Shown: positions 37,861 through 50,492 of the stretch, in pieces
How the letters are laid out: the number at the start of each line of letters is the position of its first letter
Numbering within the stretch: position 1 is the first letter of the stretch
NCBI RefSeq assembly: GCF_949987515.2
Contig: NW_027192650.1
Location: 3,038,001-3,102,000, forward strand
Source of the DNA: Delphinus delphis
Lineage: Eukaryota > Chordata > Mammalia > Artiodactyla > Delphinidae
Length of the DNA stretch: 64,000 bases
Direction of reading: 5' to 3'
Notes under the pieces: model-generated
What the model saw: only the letters and a program-made list of their open reading frames with translations
Database searches by the model: none
Told to the model about the DNA's origin: nothing
Made by a program: the position numbers and the translations under genes

Positions 37861-39440
37861 ATGCATGTGGAACCTAGAGTATGATCAACCATGTGATCAG
37901 GAGACGTGTTCAAATATGTCTCAGTTTTCCTCCCCTGGTACTCGGGTGCAACATTCCAGACGCTTTACTAACACTCTCCCTACTTGGAGAGTCAGTCCCT
38001 TTAACCTCCTGTTTGGCCCAGTTTGCAATTTCTGCGGAAGATGAACAGGAATAGCGAGAACCAATGAGAGGCTAGCTGGAGGTGTCTGGACGGGCAAATT
38101 TAACTCTCATTTCCCACCAGGAAGAGGAATTAACCAAAGGCTCAGCATGCCGGGCCGGATCCAGATTAGGGCCTGAAGCCATCCTGCGGTGTTGCGGCCA
38201 GGTCACAAGAAAGCGAGTTGAAGAAAGGAGCTCAGGGGCACTGTAATTCACAAACCTGCAGAGTTATAAATGACAGCTATCGTCCAAAAATAGACTGAAG
38301 TAAGGCTGCCAAGAGGACTTGAAAGCGGGGCAGAATTGCAGGAAACCGATTTCAGGAGGTAGACTGGAATTGCATTGAAAGCATAGGAAAAGAGGCAGAA
38401 CGTCCACAATGATGCACTTGGCCAAAAAGGGCGTATGCGTTTTTTCCTGAATATATTCAGGAAAAAACGCATACGCCATTTTTGGCCAACCAAGCAAGCT
38501 TGCAAAGGAAATCTGCACTACAATGAAGTCTCACTTCCCCCTGGTCAAAAGGGCCATCTGAAAAAAGTGTAAAATCAAGAAAGGCAGGACAGGCCATGGA
38601 GAACTGGGAGCCTTGTTATGCTGATGGGCGGGATGTAAATTGCCAACAGACACTTGGGAGAAGTGTATGGTGTTTCCTGAAACATCTAAAAAACAAAGCA
38701 ACAGAGCCTAGGGCACTTCCACTTATGGTCCTATAGCTTAGGGAAATTAAAATCAAAAAGACACAGCCACCCCAAAGTTTGGAACGGCTCTGTTTACAAG
38801 AACCTCGTTTAGAGTACAAGTTCAACATCGCAGAAAGTGAAAAATGGATAAAGAACTTGTGGTACTTACGTACAATGCAGTATCACTCAGCAATGAAATC
38901 TATGTCATCAGGCACGTAGCAGCATAATGAGTAGATTCAGGTACGATGATTCTAACTGAAATAAGTCACACAGAAAAAGAAACATCATAAGATATCACTA
39001 ATACACGGAATGTAAACTTGGCTACACAGGAACTGAATTCCAAAACAGAACAGGTTCTCAAATTTAGAAAACCAACTTATGCTTGCTTAAGGGGAAAGGT
39101 GAGTTGGGTTGCTGCATAAAACCAGAGATTGAAATGAGCACACATAAAGTTCCTTAAGCCAAATATGGAATAGACAAGAGCCACTCCTTGCTCAACGAAA
39201 TGGACTCAACACCGCATATTAAACGCCTAAGAATGTACCTGACTAGTAAGTATCTTAAAACCTATGGATTGCTATGTCTCCGAAAGAGAATCAAGCATGT
39301 GTACAGGGGCATAAACGCAGCAGTGATGGGATTGGAGAGGTTCGGTGAGCAAATGAAGACCCTTTGAAGTCATATTGCATGGTACCCATTCCACGGGTTT
39401 CAATTACCCAGGTTTTAGGTATTCTTCCTTCAGCTAAAAC
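37861..39440 (+). repeat. Satellite monomer U26, 1,580 bp
   Basis: Head type C with GGATCC, palindrome 38418-38489 with the CGCCATTTTT mismatch. From about 38845 its L1 part is the archaic subtype. The trimer match to U23 stops inside this monomer, near 38710. Confidence 0.93.
38845..39060 (+). pseudogene. Archaic L1 segment in U26
   Basis: Same subtype as U5: GGTACTTACGTACAATGCAG, ATATCACTAATAC, GAATTCCAAAACAG, with GGCACGTAGCAGC. Confidence 0.75.
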
Positions 39441-41020
39441 AGGCATGTGGAACCCAGAGTATGATCAACCATGTGATCGGGAGACGTGTTCAAATATGTC
39501 TCAGTTTTCCTCCCCTGGTACTCGGGTGCAACATTCCAGACGCTTTACTAACACTCTCCCCACTTGGAGAGTCAGCGCCTTTAACCTCCTGTTTGGCCCA
39601 GTTTGCAATTTCTGCGGAAGATGAACAGGAATAGCGAGAACCAATGAGAGGCTAGCTGGAGGTGTCTGGACGGGCAAATTTAACTCTCATTTCCCAACAG
39701 GAAGAGGAAATAACCAAAGGCTCAGCGTGCCGTACCGGAACCAGATTAGGGCCTGAAGCCATCCTGCGGTGTTGCGGCCAGCTCAAAAGAAAGCGAGTTG
39801 AAGAAAGGAGCTCAGGGGCACTGTAATTCACAAACCTGCAGAGTTATAAATGACAGCTATCGTCCAAAAATAGACTGAAGTAAGGCTGCCAAGAGGACTT
39901 GAAAGCGGGGCAGAATTGCAGGAAACCGATTTCAGGAGGTAGACTGGAATTGCATTGAAAGCATAGGAAAAGAGGCAGAACGTCCACAATGATGCACTTG
40001 GCCAAAAAGGGCGTATGCGTTTTTTCCTGAATATATTCAGGAAAAAACGCATACGCCATTTTTGGCCAACCAAGCAAGCTTGCAAAGGAAATCTGCACTA
40101 CAATGAAGTCTCACTTCCCCTCGGTCAAAAGGGACATCTGAAAAAAGTGTAAAATCCAGAAAGGCAGGACAGGCCATGGAGAACTGGGAGCCTTGTTATG
40201 CTGATGGGCGGGATGTAAATTGCCAACAACCACTCGGGAGAAGTGTATGGTGTTTCCTGAAACATCTAAAAAACAAAGCAACAGAGCCTAGGGCACTGCC
40301 ACTTATGGTCCTATAGCTTAGGGAAATTAAAATCAAAAAGACACAGCCACCCCAAAGTTTGGGACGCCTCTGTTTACAAGAACCTCGTTTCCAGTACAAG
40401 TTCAACATCGCAGAAAGTGAAAAATGGATAAAGAAGTTGTGGTATTTACTTACAAAGCAATATCACTCAGCAATGAAATCTATGTCATCAGGCCCTTAGC
40501 ATCACAATGAGTGGATTCAGGTATGATGATTCTAACTGAAATAAGTCACACAGAAAAAGAAACATCATAAGATATCAGTAATACACGGAATGTAAACTTG
40601 GCTACACAGGAACTGAATTACAGAACAGAACATGGACTCAAAGTTAGAAAACCAACTTATGCTTGCTTAAGGGGAAAGGTGAGTTGGGGTGCTGCATAAA
40701 ACCAGAGATTGAAATGAGCACAGATAAAGTTCCTTAAGCCAAATATGGAATAGACAAGAGCTACTCCTTGCTCAACGAAATGGACTCAACACCGCATATT
40801 AAACGCCTAAGAATGTACCTGACTAGTAAGTATCTTAAAACCTATGGATTGCTATGTCTCCGAAAGAGAATCAAGCATGTGTACAGGGGCATAAACGCAG
40901 CAGTGATAGGATTGGAGAGGTTCGGTGAGCAAATGAAGACCCTTTGAAGTCATATTGCATGGTACCCATTACACGGGTCTTAACTCTCCAGGTTTAAGGT
41001 ATTCTTCCTTCAGCTAAAAC
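39441..41020 (+). repeat. Satellite monomer U27, 1,580 bp
   Basis: Head type A, the only one in the right half of the window. The anchor is mutated to AGGCATG. Palindrome 39998-40069 has the CGCCATTTTT mismatch. Confidence 0.92.
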
Positions 41021-42598
41021 ATGCATGTGGAACCCAAGTATGATCAACCATGTGAACGGGAGACGTGTTCAAATATGTCTCAGTTTTCCTCCCCTGGTAC
41101 TCGGGTGCAACATTCCAGACGCTTTACTAACACTCTCCCCACTTGGAGAGTCAGCGCCTTTAACCTCCTGTTTGGCCCAGTTTTGTAATTTCTGCGGAAG
41201 ATTAACAGGAATAGCGAGAACCAATGAGAGACTAGCTGGAGGTGTTTGGACGGGCAAATTTAACTCTCATTTCTCACCAGGAAGAGGAAATAACCAAAGG
41301 CTCAGCGTGCCGTGCCGGAACCAGATTAGGGCCTGAAGCCATCCTGCGGTGTTGCGGCCAGGTCACAAGAAAGCAAGTTGAAGAAAGGAGCTCAGGGGCA
41401 CTGTAATTCACAAACCTGCAGAGTTATAAATGACAGCTATCGTGCAAAAATAGACTGAAGTAAGGCTGCCAAGAGGACTTGAAAGCGGGGCAGAATTGCA
41501 GGAAACCGATTTCAGGAGGGAGACTGGAATTGCATTGAAAGCATAGGAAAAGAGGCAGAACGTCCACAATGATGCACTTGGCCAAAAAGGGCGTATGCGT
41601 TTTTTCCTGAATATATTCAGGAAAAAACGCATACGCCCTTTTTGGCCAACCAAGCAAGCTTGCAAAGGAAATCTGCACTACAATGAAGTCTCACTTCCCC
41701 CCGGTCAAAAGGGCCATCTGAAAAAAGTGTAAAATCCAGAAAGGCAGGACAGGCCATGGAGAACTGGGAGCCTTGTTATGCTGATGGGCGGGATGTAAAT
41801 TGCCAACAACCACTCGGGAGAAGTGTATGGTGTTTCCTGAAACATCTAAAAAACAAAGCAACAGAACCTAGGGCACTTCCACTTATGGGCCTATAGCTTA
41901 GGGAAATTAAAATCAAAAAGACACAGCCACCCCAAAGTTTGGAACGGCTCTGTTTACAAGAACCTCGTTTACAGTACAAGTTCAACATCGCAGAAAGTGA
42001 AAAATGGAAAGAAGTTGTGGTATTTACTTACAAAGCAATATCACTCAGCAATGAAATCTGTGTCATCAGGCCCTTAGCAGCACAATGAGTGGATTCAGGT
42101 ATGATGATTCTAACTGAAGTAAGTCACACAGAAAAAGAAACATCATAAGATATCAGTAATACATGGAATGTAAACTTGGCTACACAGGAACTGAATTACA
42201 GAACAGAACAGGGTCTCAAATTTAGAAAACCAACTTATGCTTGCTTAAGGGTAAAGGTGAGTTGGGGTGCAGCATAAAACCAGAGACTGAAATGAGCACA
42301 GATAAAGTTCCTTAAGCCAAATATGGAATAGACAAGAGCTACTCCTTGCTCAACGAAATGGACTCAACACCGCATATTAAACGCCTAAGAATGTACCTGA
42401 CTAGTAAGTATCTTAAAACCTATGGATTGCTATGTCTCCGAAAGAGAATCAAGCATGTGTACAGGGGCATAAACGCAGCAGTGATAGGATTGGAGAGGTT
42501 CGGTGAGCAAATGAAGACCCTTTGAAGTCATATTGCATGGTACCCATTCCACGGGTTTCAACTACCCAGTTTTAAGGTATTCTTCCTTCAGCTAAAAC
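41021..42598 (+). repeat. Satellite monomer U28, 1,578 bp
   Basis: Head type B. Small changes near 41180 (CAGTTTTGTAATTTC, AGATTAAC) open a chance 103-codon frame. Perfect palindrome at 41578-41649. Carries the TGGAAAGAAG deletion and the GGTGCAGCAT variant. Confidence 0.93.
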
Positions 42599-44178
42599 AT
42601 GCATGTGGAACCTAGAGTATGATCAACCATGTGATCGGGAGACGTGTTCAAATATGTCTCAGTTTTCCTCCCCTGGTACTCGGGTGCAACATTCCAGACG
42701 CTTTACTAACACTCTCCCCACTTGGAGAGTCAGTCCCTTTAACCTCCTGTTTGGCCCAGTTTGCAATTTCTGCGGAAGATGAACAGGAATAGCGAGAACC
42801 AATGAGAGGCTAGCTGGAGGTGTCTGGACGGGCAAATTTAACTCTCATTTCCCACCAGGAAGAGGAATTAACCACAGGCTCAGCATGCCGGGCCAGAACC
42901 AGATTAGGGCCTGAAGCCATCCTGCGGTGTTGCGGCCAGGTCACAAGAAAGCGAGTTGAAGAAAGGAGCTCAGGGGCACTGTAATTCACAAACCTGCAGA
43001 GTTATAAATGACAGCTATCGTCCAAAAATAGACTGAAGTAAGGCTGCCAAGAGGACTTGAAAACGGGGCAGAATTGCAGGAAACCGATTTCAGGAGGTAG
43101 ACTGGAATTGCACTGAAAGCATAGGAAAAGAGGCAGAACGTCCACAATGATGCACTTGGCCAAAAAGGGCGTATGCGTTTTTTCCTGAATATATTCAGGA
43201 AAAAACGCATACGCCCTTTTTGGCCAACCAAGCAAGCTTGCAAAGGAAATCTGCACTACAATGAAGTCTCACTTCCCCCCGGTCAAAAGGGCCATCTGAA
43301 AAAAGTGTAAAATCCAGAAAGGCAGGACAGGCCATGGAGAACTGGGAGCCTTGTTATGCTGATGGGCGGGATGTAAATTGCCAACAGACACTCAGGAGAA
43401 GTGTATGGTGTTTCCTGAAACATCTAAAAAACAAAGCAACAGAGCCTAGGGCACTGCCACTTATGGTCCTATAGCATAGGGAAATTAAAATCAAAAAGAC
43501 ACAGCCACCCCAAAGTTTGGGACGCCTCTGTTTACAAGAACCTCGTTTACAGTACAAGTTCAACATCGCAGAAAGTGAAAAATGGATAAAGAAGTTGTGG
43601 TATTTACTTACAAAGCAATATCACTCAGCAATGAAATCTATGTCATCAGGCCCTTAGCATCACAATGAGTGGATTCAGGTATGATGATTCTAACTGAAAT
43701 AAGTCACACAGAAAAAGAAACATCATAAGATATCAGTAATACACGGAATGTAAACTTGGCTACACAGGAACTGAATTACAGAACAGAACAGGGTCTCAAA
43801 TTTAGAAAACCAACTTATGCTTGCTTAAGGGTAAAGGTGAGTTGGGGTGCTGCATAAAACCAGAGATTGAAATGAGCACAGATAAAGTTCCTTAAGTCAA
43901 ATATGGAATAGACAAGAGCTACTCCTTGCTCAACGAAATGGACTCAACACCGCATATTAAACGCCTAAGAATGTACCTGACTAGTAAGTATCTTAAATCC
44001 TATGGATTGCTATGTCTCCGAAAGAGAATCAAGCATGTGTACAGGGGCATAAACGCAGCAGTGATAGGATTGGAGAGGTTCGGTGAGCAAATGAAGACCC
44101 TTTGAAGTCATATTGCATGGTACCCATTACACGGGTCTTAACTCTCCATGTTTAAGGTATTCTTCCTTCAGCTAAAAC
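42599..44178 (+). repeat. Satellite monomer U29, 1,580 bp
   Basis: Head type C with GCCGGGCCAGAACC. Perfect palindrome at 43156-43227. The tail has CTCCATGTTT, as in U13. Confidence 0.93.
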
Positions 44179-44734
44179 ATGCATGTGGAACCCAAGTATG
44201 ATCAACCATGTGAACGGGAGACGTGTTCAAATATGTCTCAGTTTTCCTCCCCTGGTACTCGGGTGCAACATTCCAGACGCTTTACTAACACTCTCCTGAC
44301 ATGGAGAGTCAGGCCCTTTAAACTCCGGTTTGGCCCAGTTTGCAATTTCTGCGGAAGATGAACAGGAATAGCGAGAACCAATGAGAGACTAGCTGGAGGT
44401 GTCTGGACGGGCAAATTTAACTCTCATTTCCCACCAGGAAGAGGAATTAACCAAAGGCTCAGCGTGCCGTGCCAGAACCAGATTAGGGCCTGAAGCCATC
44501 CTGCGGTGTTGCGGCCAGGTCACAAGAAAGCTAGTTGAAGAAAGGAGCTCAGGGGCAGTGTAATTCACAAACCTGCAGAGTTATAAATGACAGCTATCGT
44601 CCAAAAATAGACTGAAGTAAGGCTGCCAAGAGGACTTGAAAGCGGGGCAGAATTGCAGGAAACCGATTTCAGGAGGTAGACTGGAATTGCATTGAAAGCA
44701 TAGGAAAAGAGGCAGAACGTCCACAATGATGCAC

Positions 44735-44806
44735 TTGGCCAAAAAGGGCGTATGCGTTTTTTCCTGAATATATTCAGGAAAAAACGCATACGCCGTTTTT
44801 GGCCAA
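44735..44806. repeat. Palindrome with one right-arm mismatch (CGCCG form), U30
   Basis: The right arm has CGCCGTTTTT. The same form is found in U32 (47894) and U35 (52629), always with the altered flanking word GCAAGCAAGC. Confidence 0.93.
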
Positions 44807-45161
44807 CCAAGCAAGCAAGCAAAGGAAATCTGCACTACAATGAAGTCTCACTTCCCCCTGGTCAAAAGGGCCATCTGAAAAAAGTGTAAAATCCAGAAAG
44901 GCAGGACAGGCCATTGAGAACTGGGAGCCTTGTTATGCTGATGGGCGGGATGTAAATTGCCAACAGACACTTGGGAGAAGTGTATGGTGTTTCCTGAAAC
45001 ATCTAAAAAACAAAGCAACAGAGCCTAGGGCACTTCCACTTATGGTCCTATAGCTTAGGGAAATTAAAATCAAAAAGACACAGCCACCCCAAAGTTTGGA
45101 ACGGCTCTGTTTACAAGAACCCCGTTTACAGTACAAGTTCAACATCGCAGAAAGTGAAAAA

Positions 45162-45378
45162 TGGATAAAGAACTTGTGGTACTTACGTACAATGCAGTAT
45201 CACTCAGCAATGAAATCTATGTCATCAGGCACGTAGCAACATAATGAGTAGATTCAGGTACGATGATTCTAACTGAAATAAGTCACACAGAAAAAGAAAC
45301 ATCATAAGATATCACTAATACACGGAATGTAAACTTGGCTACACAGGAACTGAATTCCAAAACAGAAGAGGTTCTCAA
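45162..45378 (+). pseudogene. Archaic L1 segment in U30
   Basis: Archaic subtype with ACGTAGCAACATAATG and CAGAAGAGG, shared with U32 and U35. Confidence 0.75.
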
Positions 45379-45757
45379 ATTTAGAAAACCAACTTATGCT
45401 TGCTTAAGGGGAAAGGTGAGTTGGGTTGCTGCAGAAAACCAGAGATTGAAATGAGCACAGATAAAGTTCCTTAAGCCAAATATGGAATAGACAAGAGCCA
45501 CTCCTTGCTCAACGAAATGGACTCAACACCGCATATTAAACGCCTAAGAATGTACCTGACTAGTAAGTATCTTAAAACCTATGGATTGCTATGTCTCCGA
45601 AAGAGAATCAAGCATGTGTACAGGGGCATAAACGCAGCAGTGATAGGATTGGAGAGGTTCGGTGAGCAAATGAAGACCCTTTGAAGTCATATTGCATGGT
45701 ACCCATTACACGGGTCTCAACTCTCCAGGTTTAAGGTATTCTTCCTTCAGCTAAAAC

Positions 45758-47336
45758 ATGCATGTGGAACCCAAGTATGATCAACCATGTGAATGGGAGA
45801 CGTGTTCAAATATGTCTCAGTTTTCCTCCCCTGGTACTCGGGTGCAACATTCCAGACGCTTTACTAACACTCTCCCCACTTGGAGAGTCAGCGCCTTTAA
45901 CGTCCTGTTTGGCCCAGTTTGCAATTTCTGCGGAAGATGAACAGAAATAGCGAGAACCAATGAGAGACTAGCTGGAGGTGTCTGGACGGGCAAATTTAAC
46001 TCTCATTTCCCACCAGGAAGAGGAAATAACCAAAGGCTCAGCGTGCCGTGCCGGAACCAGATTAGGGCCTGAAGCCATCCTGCGGTGTTGCGGCCAGGTC
46101 ACAAGAAAGCGAGTTGAAGAAAGGAGCTCAGGGGCACTGTAATTCACAAACCTGCAGAGTTATAAATGACAGCTATCGTCCAAAAATAGACTGAAGTAAG
46201 GCTGCCAAGAGGACTTGAAAGCGGGGCAGAATTGCAGGAAACCGATTTCAGGAGGTAGACTGGAATTGCATTGAAAGCATAGGAAAAGAGGCAGAACGTC
46301 CACAATGATGCACTTGGCCAAAAAGGGCGTATGCGTTTTTTCCTGAATATATTCAGGAAAAAACGCATACGCCCTTTTTGGCCAACCAAGCAAGCTTGCA
46401 AAGGAAATCTGCACTACAATGAAGTCTCACTTCCCCCCGGTCAAAAGGGCCATCTGAAAAAAGTGTAAAATCCAGAAAGAAAGGACAGGCCGTGGAGAAC
46501 CGGGAGCCTTGTTATGCTGATGGGCGGGATGTAAATTGCCAACAACCACTCGGGAGAAGTGTATGGTATTTCCTGAAACATCTAAAAAACAAAGCAACAG
46601 AACCTAGGGCACTTCCACTTATGGTCCTATAGCTTAGGGAAATTAAAATCAAAAAGACACAGCCACCCCAAAGTTTGGAACAGCTCTGTTTACAAGAACC
46701 TCGTTTACAGTACAAGTTCAACATCGCAGAAAGTGAAAAATGGATAAAGAAGTTGTGGTATTTACTTACAAAGCAATATCACTCAGCAATGAAATCTGTG
46801 TCATCAGGCCCTTAGCAGCACAATGATTGGATTCAGGTATGATGATTCTAACTGAAATAAGTCACACAGAAAAAGAAACATCATAAGATATCAGTAATAC
46901 ACGGAATGTAAACTTGGCTACACAGGAACTGAATTACAGAACAGAACAGGGTCTCAAATTTAGAAAACCAACTTATTCTTGCTTAAGGGTAAAGGTGAGT
47001 TGGGGTGCAGCATAAAACCAGAGACTGAAATGAGCACAGATAAAGTTCCTTAAGCCAAATATGGAATAGACAAGAGCTACTCATTGCTCAACGAAATGGA
47101 CTCAACACCGCATATTAAACGCCTAAGAATGTACCTGACTAGTAAGTATCTTAAAACCTATCGATTGCTATGTCTCCGAAAGAGAATCAAGCATGTGTAC
47201 AGGGGCATAAACGCAGCAGTGATAGGATTGGAGAGGTTCGGTGAGCAAATGAAGACCCTTTGAAGTCATATTGCATGGTACCCATTCCACGGGTTTCAAC
47301 TACCCAGGTTTAAGGTATTCTTCCTTCAGCTAAAAC
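45758..47336 (+). repeat. Satellite monomer U31, 1,579 bp
   Basis: Head type B with AACAGAAATAGC. Perfect palindrome at 46314-46385. AGAAAGAAAGGACAGG and GGTGCAGCAT are shared with U34 and U36. Confidence 0.93.
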
Positions 47337-48916
47337 ATGCATGTGGAACCTAGAGTATGATCAACCATGTGATCGGGAGACGTGTTCAAATATGTCTCAG
47401 TTTTCCTCCCCTGGTACTCGGGTGCAACATTCCAGACGCTTTACTAACACTCTCCCCACTTGGAGAGTCAGTCCCTTTAACCTCCTGTTTGGCCCAGTTT
47501 GCAATTTCTGCGGAAGATGAACAGGAATAGCGAGAACCAATGTGAGACTAGCTGGAGGTGTCTGGACGGGCAAATTTAACTCTCATTTCCCACCAGGAAG
47601 AGGAATTAACCAAAGGCTCAGCGTGCCGTGCCAGAACCAGATTAGGGCCTGAAGCCATCCTGCGGTGTTGCGGCCAGGTCACAAGAAAGCTAGTTGAAGA
47701 AAGGAGCTCAGGGGCAGTGTAATTCACAAACCTGCAGAGTTATAAATGACAGCTATCGTCCAAAAATAGACTGAAGTAAGGCTGCCAAGAGGACTTGAAA
47801 GCGGGGCAGAATTGCAGGAAACCGATTTCAGGAGGTAGACTGGAATTGCATTGAAAGCATAGGAAAAGAGGCAGAACGTCCACAATGATGCACTTGGCCA
47901 AAAAGGGCGTATGCGTTTTTTCCTGAATATATTCAGGAAAAAACGCATACGCCGTTTTTGGCCAACCAAGCAAGCAAGCAAAGGAAATCTGCACTACAAT
48001 GAAGTCTCACTTCCCCCTGGTCAAAAGGGCCATCTGAAAAAAGTGTAAAATCCAGAAAGGCAGGACAGGCCATTGAGAACTGGGAGCCTTGTTATGCTGA
48101 TGGGCGGGATGTAAATTGCCAACAGACACTTGGGAGAAGTGTATGGTGTTTCCTGAAACATCTAAAAAACAAAGCAACAGAGCCTAGGGCACTTCCACTT
48201 ATGGTCCTATAGCTTAGGGAAATTAAAATCAAAAAGACACAGCCACCCCAAAGTTTGGAACGGCTCTGTTTACAAGAACCCCGTTTACAGTACAAGTTCA
48301 ACATCGCAGAAAGTGAAAAATGGATAAAGAACTTGTGGTACTTACGTACAATGCAGTATCACTCAGCAATGAAATCTATGTCATCAGGCACGTAGCAACA
48401 TAATGAGTAGATTCAGGTACGATGATTCTAACTGAAATAAGTCACACAGAAAAAGAAACATCATAAGATATCACTAATACACGGAATGTAAACTTGGCTA
48501 CACAGGAACTGAATTCCAAAACAGAAGAGGTTCTCAAATTTAGAAAACCAACTTATGCTTGCTTAAGGGGAAAGGTGAGTTGGGTTGCTGCATAAAACCA
48601 GAGATTGAAATGAGCACAGATAAAGTTCCTTAAGCCAAATATGGAATAGACAAGAGCCACTCCTTGCTCAACGAAATGGACTCAACACCGCATATTAAAC
48701 GCCTAAGAATGTACCTGACTAGTAAGTATCTTAAAACCTATGGATTGCTATGTCTCCGAAAGAGAATCAAGCATGTGTACAGGGGCATAAACGCAGCAGT
48801 GATAGGATTGGAGAGGTTCGGTGAGCAAATGAAGACCCTTTGAAGTCATATTGCATGGTACCCATTACACGGGTCTCAACTCTCCAGGTTTAAGGTATTC
48901 TTCCTTCAGCTAAAAC
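47337..48916 (+). repeat. Satellite monomer U32, 1,580 bp
   Basis: Head type C joined to the U30-type body: palindrome 47894-47965 with CGCCGTTTTT, GCAAGCAAGC after it, archaic L1 part at 48321-48537. Confidence 0.93.
48321..48537 (+). pseudogene. Archaic L1 segment in U32
   Basis: Archaic subtype, same CAGAAGAGG mark as U30. Confidence 0.75.
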
Positions 48917-50492
48917 ATGCATGTTGAACCCAAGTATGATCAACCATGTGAACGGGAGACGTGTTCAAATATGTCTCAGTTTTCCTCCCCTGGTACTCGG
49001 GTGCAACATTCCAGACGCTTTACTAACACTCTCCCCACTTGGAGAGTCAGCGCCTTTAACCTCCTGTTTGGCCCAGTTTGCAATTTCTGCGGAAGATGAA
49101 CAGAAATAGCGAGAACCAATGAGAGACTAGCTGGAGGTGTCTGGACGGGCAAATTTAACTCTCATTTCCCACCAGGAAGAGGAAATAACCAAAGGCTCAG
49201 CGTGCCGTGCCGGAACCAGATTAGGGCCTGAAGCCATCCTGCGGTGTTGCGGCCAGGTCACAAGAAAGCGAGTTGAAGAAAGGAGCTCAGGGGCACTGTA
49301 ATTCACAAACCTGCAGAGTTATAAATGACAGCTATCGTCCAAAAATAGACTGAAGTAAGGCTGCCAAGAGGACTTGAAAGCGGGGCAGAATTGCAGGAAA
49401 CCGATTTCAGGAGGTAGACTGGAATTGCATTGAAAGCATAGGAAAAGAGGCAGAACGTCCACAATGATGCACTTGGCCAAAAAGGGCGTATGCGTTTTTT
49501 CCTGAATATATTCAGGAAAAAACGCATACGCCCTTTTTGGCCAACCAAGCAAGCTTGCAAAGGAAATCTGCACTACAATGAAGTCTCACTTGCCCCCGGT
49601 CAAAAGGGCCATCTGAAAAAAGTGTAAAATCCAGAAAGGCAGGACAGGCCATGGAGAACTGGGAGCCTTGTTATGCTGATGGGCGGGATGTAAATTGCCA
49701 ACAACCACTCGGGAGAAGTGTATGGTGTTTCCTGAAACATCTAAAAAACAAAGCAACAGAACCTAGGGCACTTCCACTTATGGTCCTATAGCTTAGGGAA
49801 ATTAAAATCAAAAAGACACAGCCACCCCAAAGTTTGGAACGGCTCTGTTTACAAGAACCTCGTTTACAGTACAAGTTCAACATCGCAGAAAGTGAAAAAT
49901 GGAAAGAAGTTGTGGTATTTACTTACAAAGCAATATCACTCAGCAATGAAATCTGTGTCATCAGGCCCTTAGCAGCACAATGAGTGGATTCAGGTATGAT
50001 GATTCTAACTGAAGTAAGTCACACAGAAAAAGAAACATCATAAGATATCAGTAATACACGGAATGTAAACTTGGCTACACAGGAACTGAATTCCAGAACA
50101 GAACAGGGTCTCAAATTTAGAAAACCAACTTATGCTTGCTTAAGGGTAAAGGTGAGTTGGGGTGCTGCATAAACCAGAGATTGAAATGAGCACAGATAAA
50201 GTTCCTTAAGTCAAATATGGAATAGACAAGAGCTACTCCTTGCTCAACGAAATGGACTCAACACCGCATATTAAACGCCTAAGAATGTACCTGACTAGTA
50301 AGTATCTTAAAACCTATGGATAGCTATGTCTCCGAAAGAGAATCAAGCGTGTGTACAGGGGCATAAACGCAGCAGTGATAGGATTGGAGAGGTTCGGTGA
50401 GCAAATGAAGACCCTTTGAAGTCATATTGCATGGTACCCATTCCACGGGTCTCAACTCTCCAGGTTTAAGGTATTCTTCCTTCAGCTAAAAC
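48917..50492 (+). repeat. Satellite monomer U33, 1,576 bp
   Basis: Head type B with AACAGAAATAGC and TGTTGAACCC. Perfect palindrome at 49473-49544. The tail markers GCATAAACCAGAG (one A short), GGATAGCTATG and AAGCGTGTG recur only in the second half of U35. Confidence 0.93.

Larger units (their letters stand above)
29963..39440 (+). repeat. Two 4,739-bp trimers (U21-U23, U24-U26)
   Basis: Both blocks are 1,579 + 1,580 + 1,580 bp with heads B, C, C. U21 and U24 share several markers found nowhere else. The match covers about the first 4.0 kb and stops in the third monomer. Confidence 0.75.
44179..45757 (+). repeat. Satellite monomer U30, 1,579 bp
   Basis: Head type B with a diverged patch at 44297-44330 (TGACATGGAGAG, AGGCCCTTTAAAC). 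Palindrome 44735-44806 has the CGCCGTTTTT mismatch, and the next 10-bp palindrome GCAAGCTTGC is changed to GCAAGCAAGC. L1 part archaic (45162-45378). Confidence 0.93.

Noticed and set aside
41025..41336. 103-codon frame in U28, the longest in the window
   Set aside because: Caused by small changes near 41180 that remove a stop; no match in other monomers.
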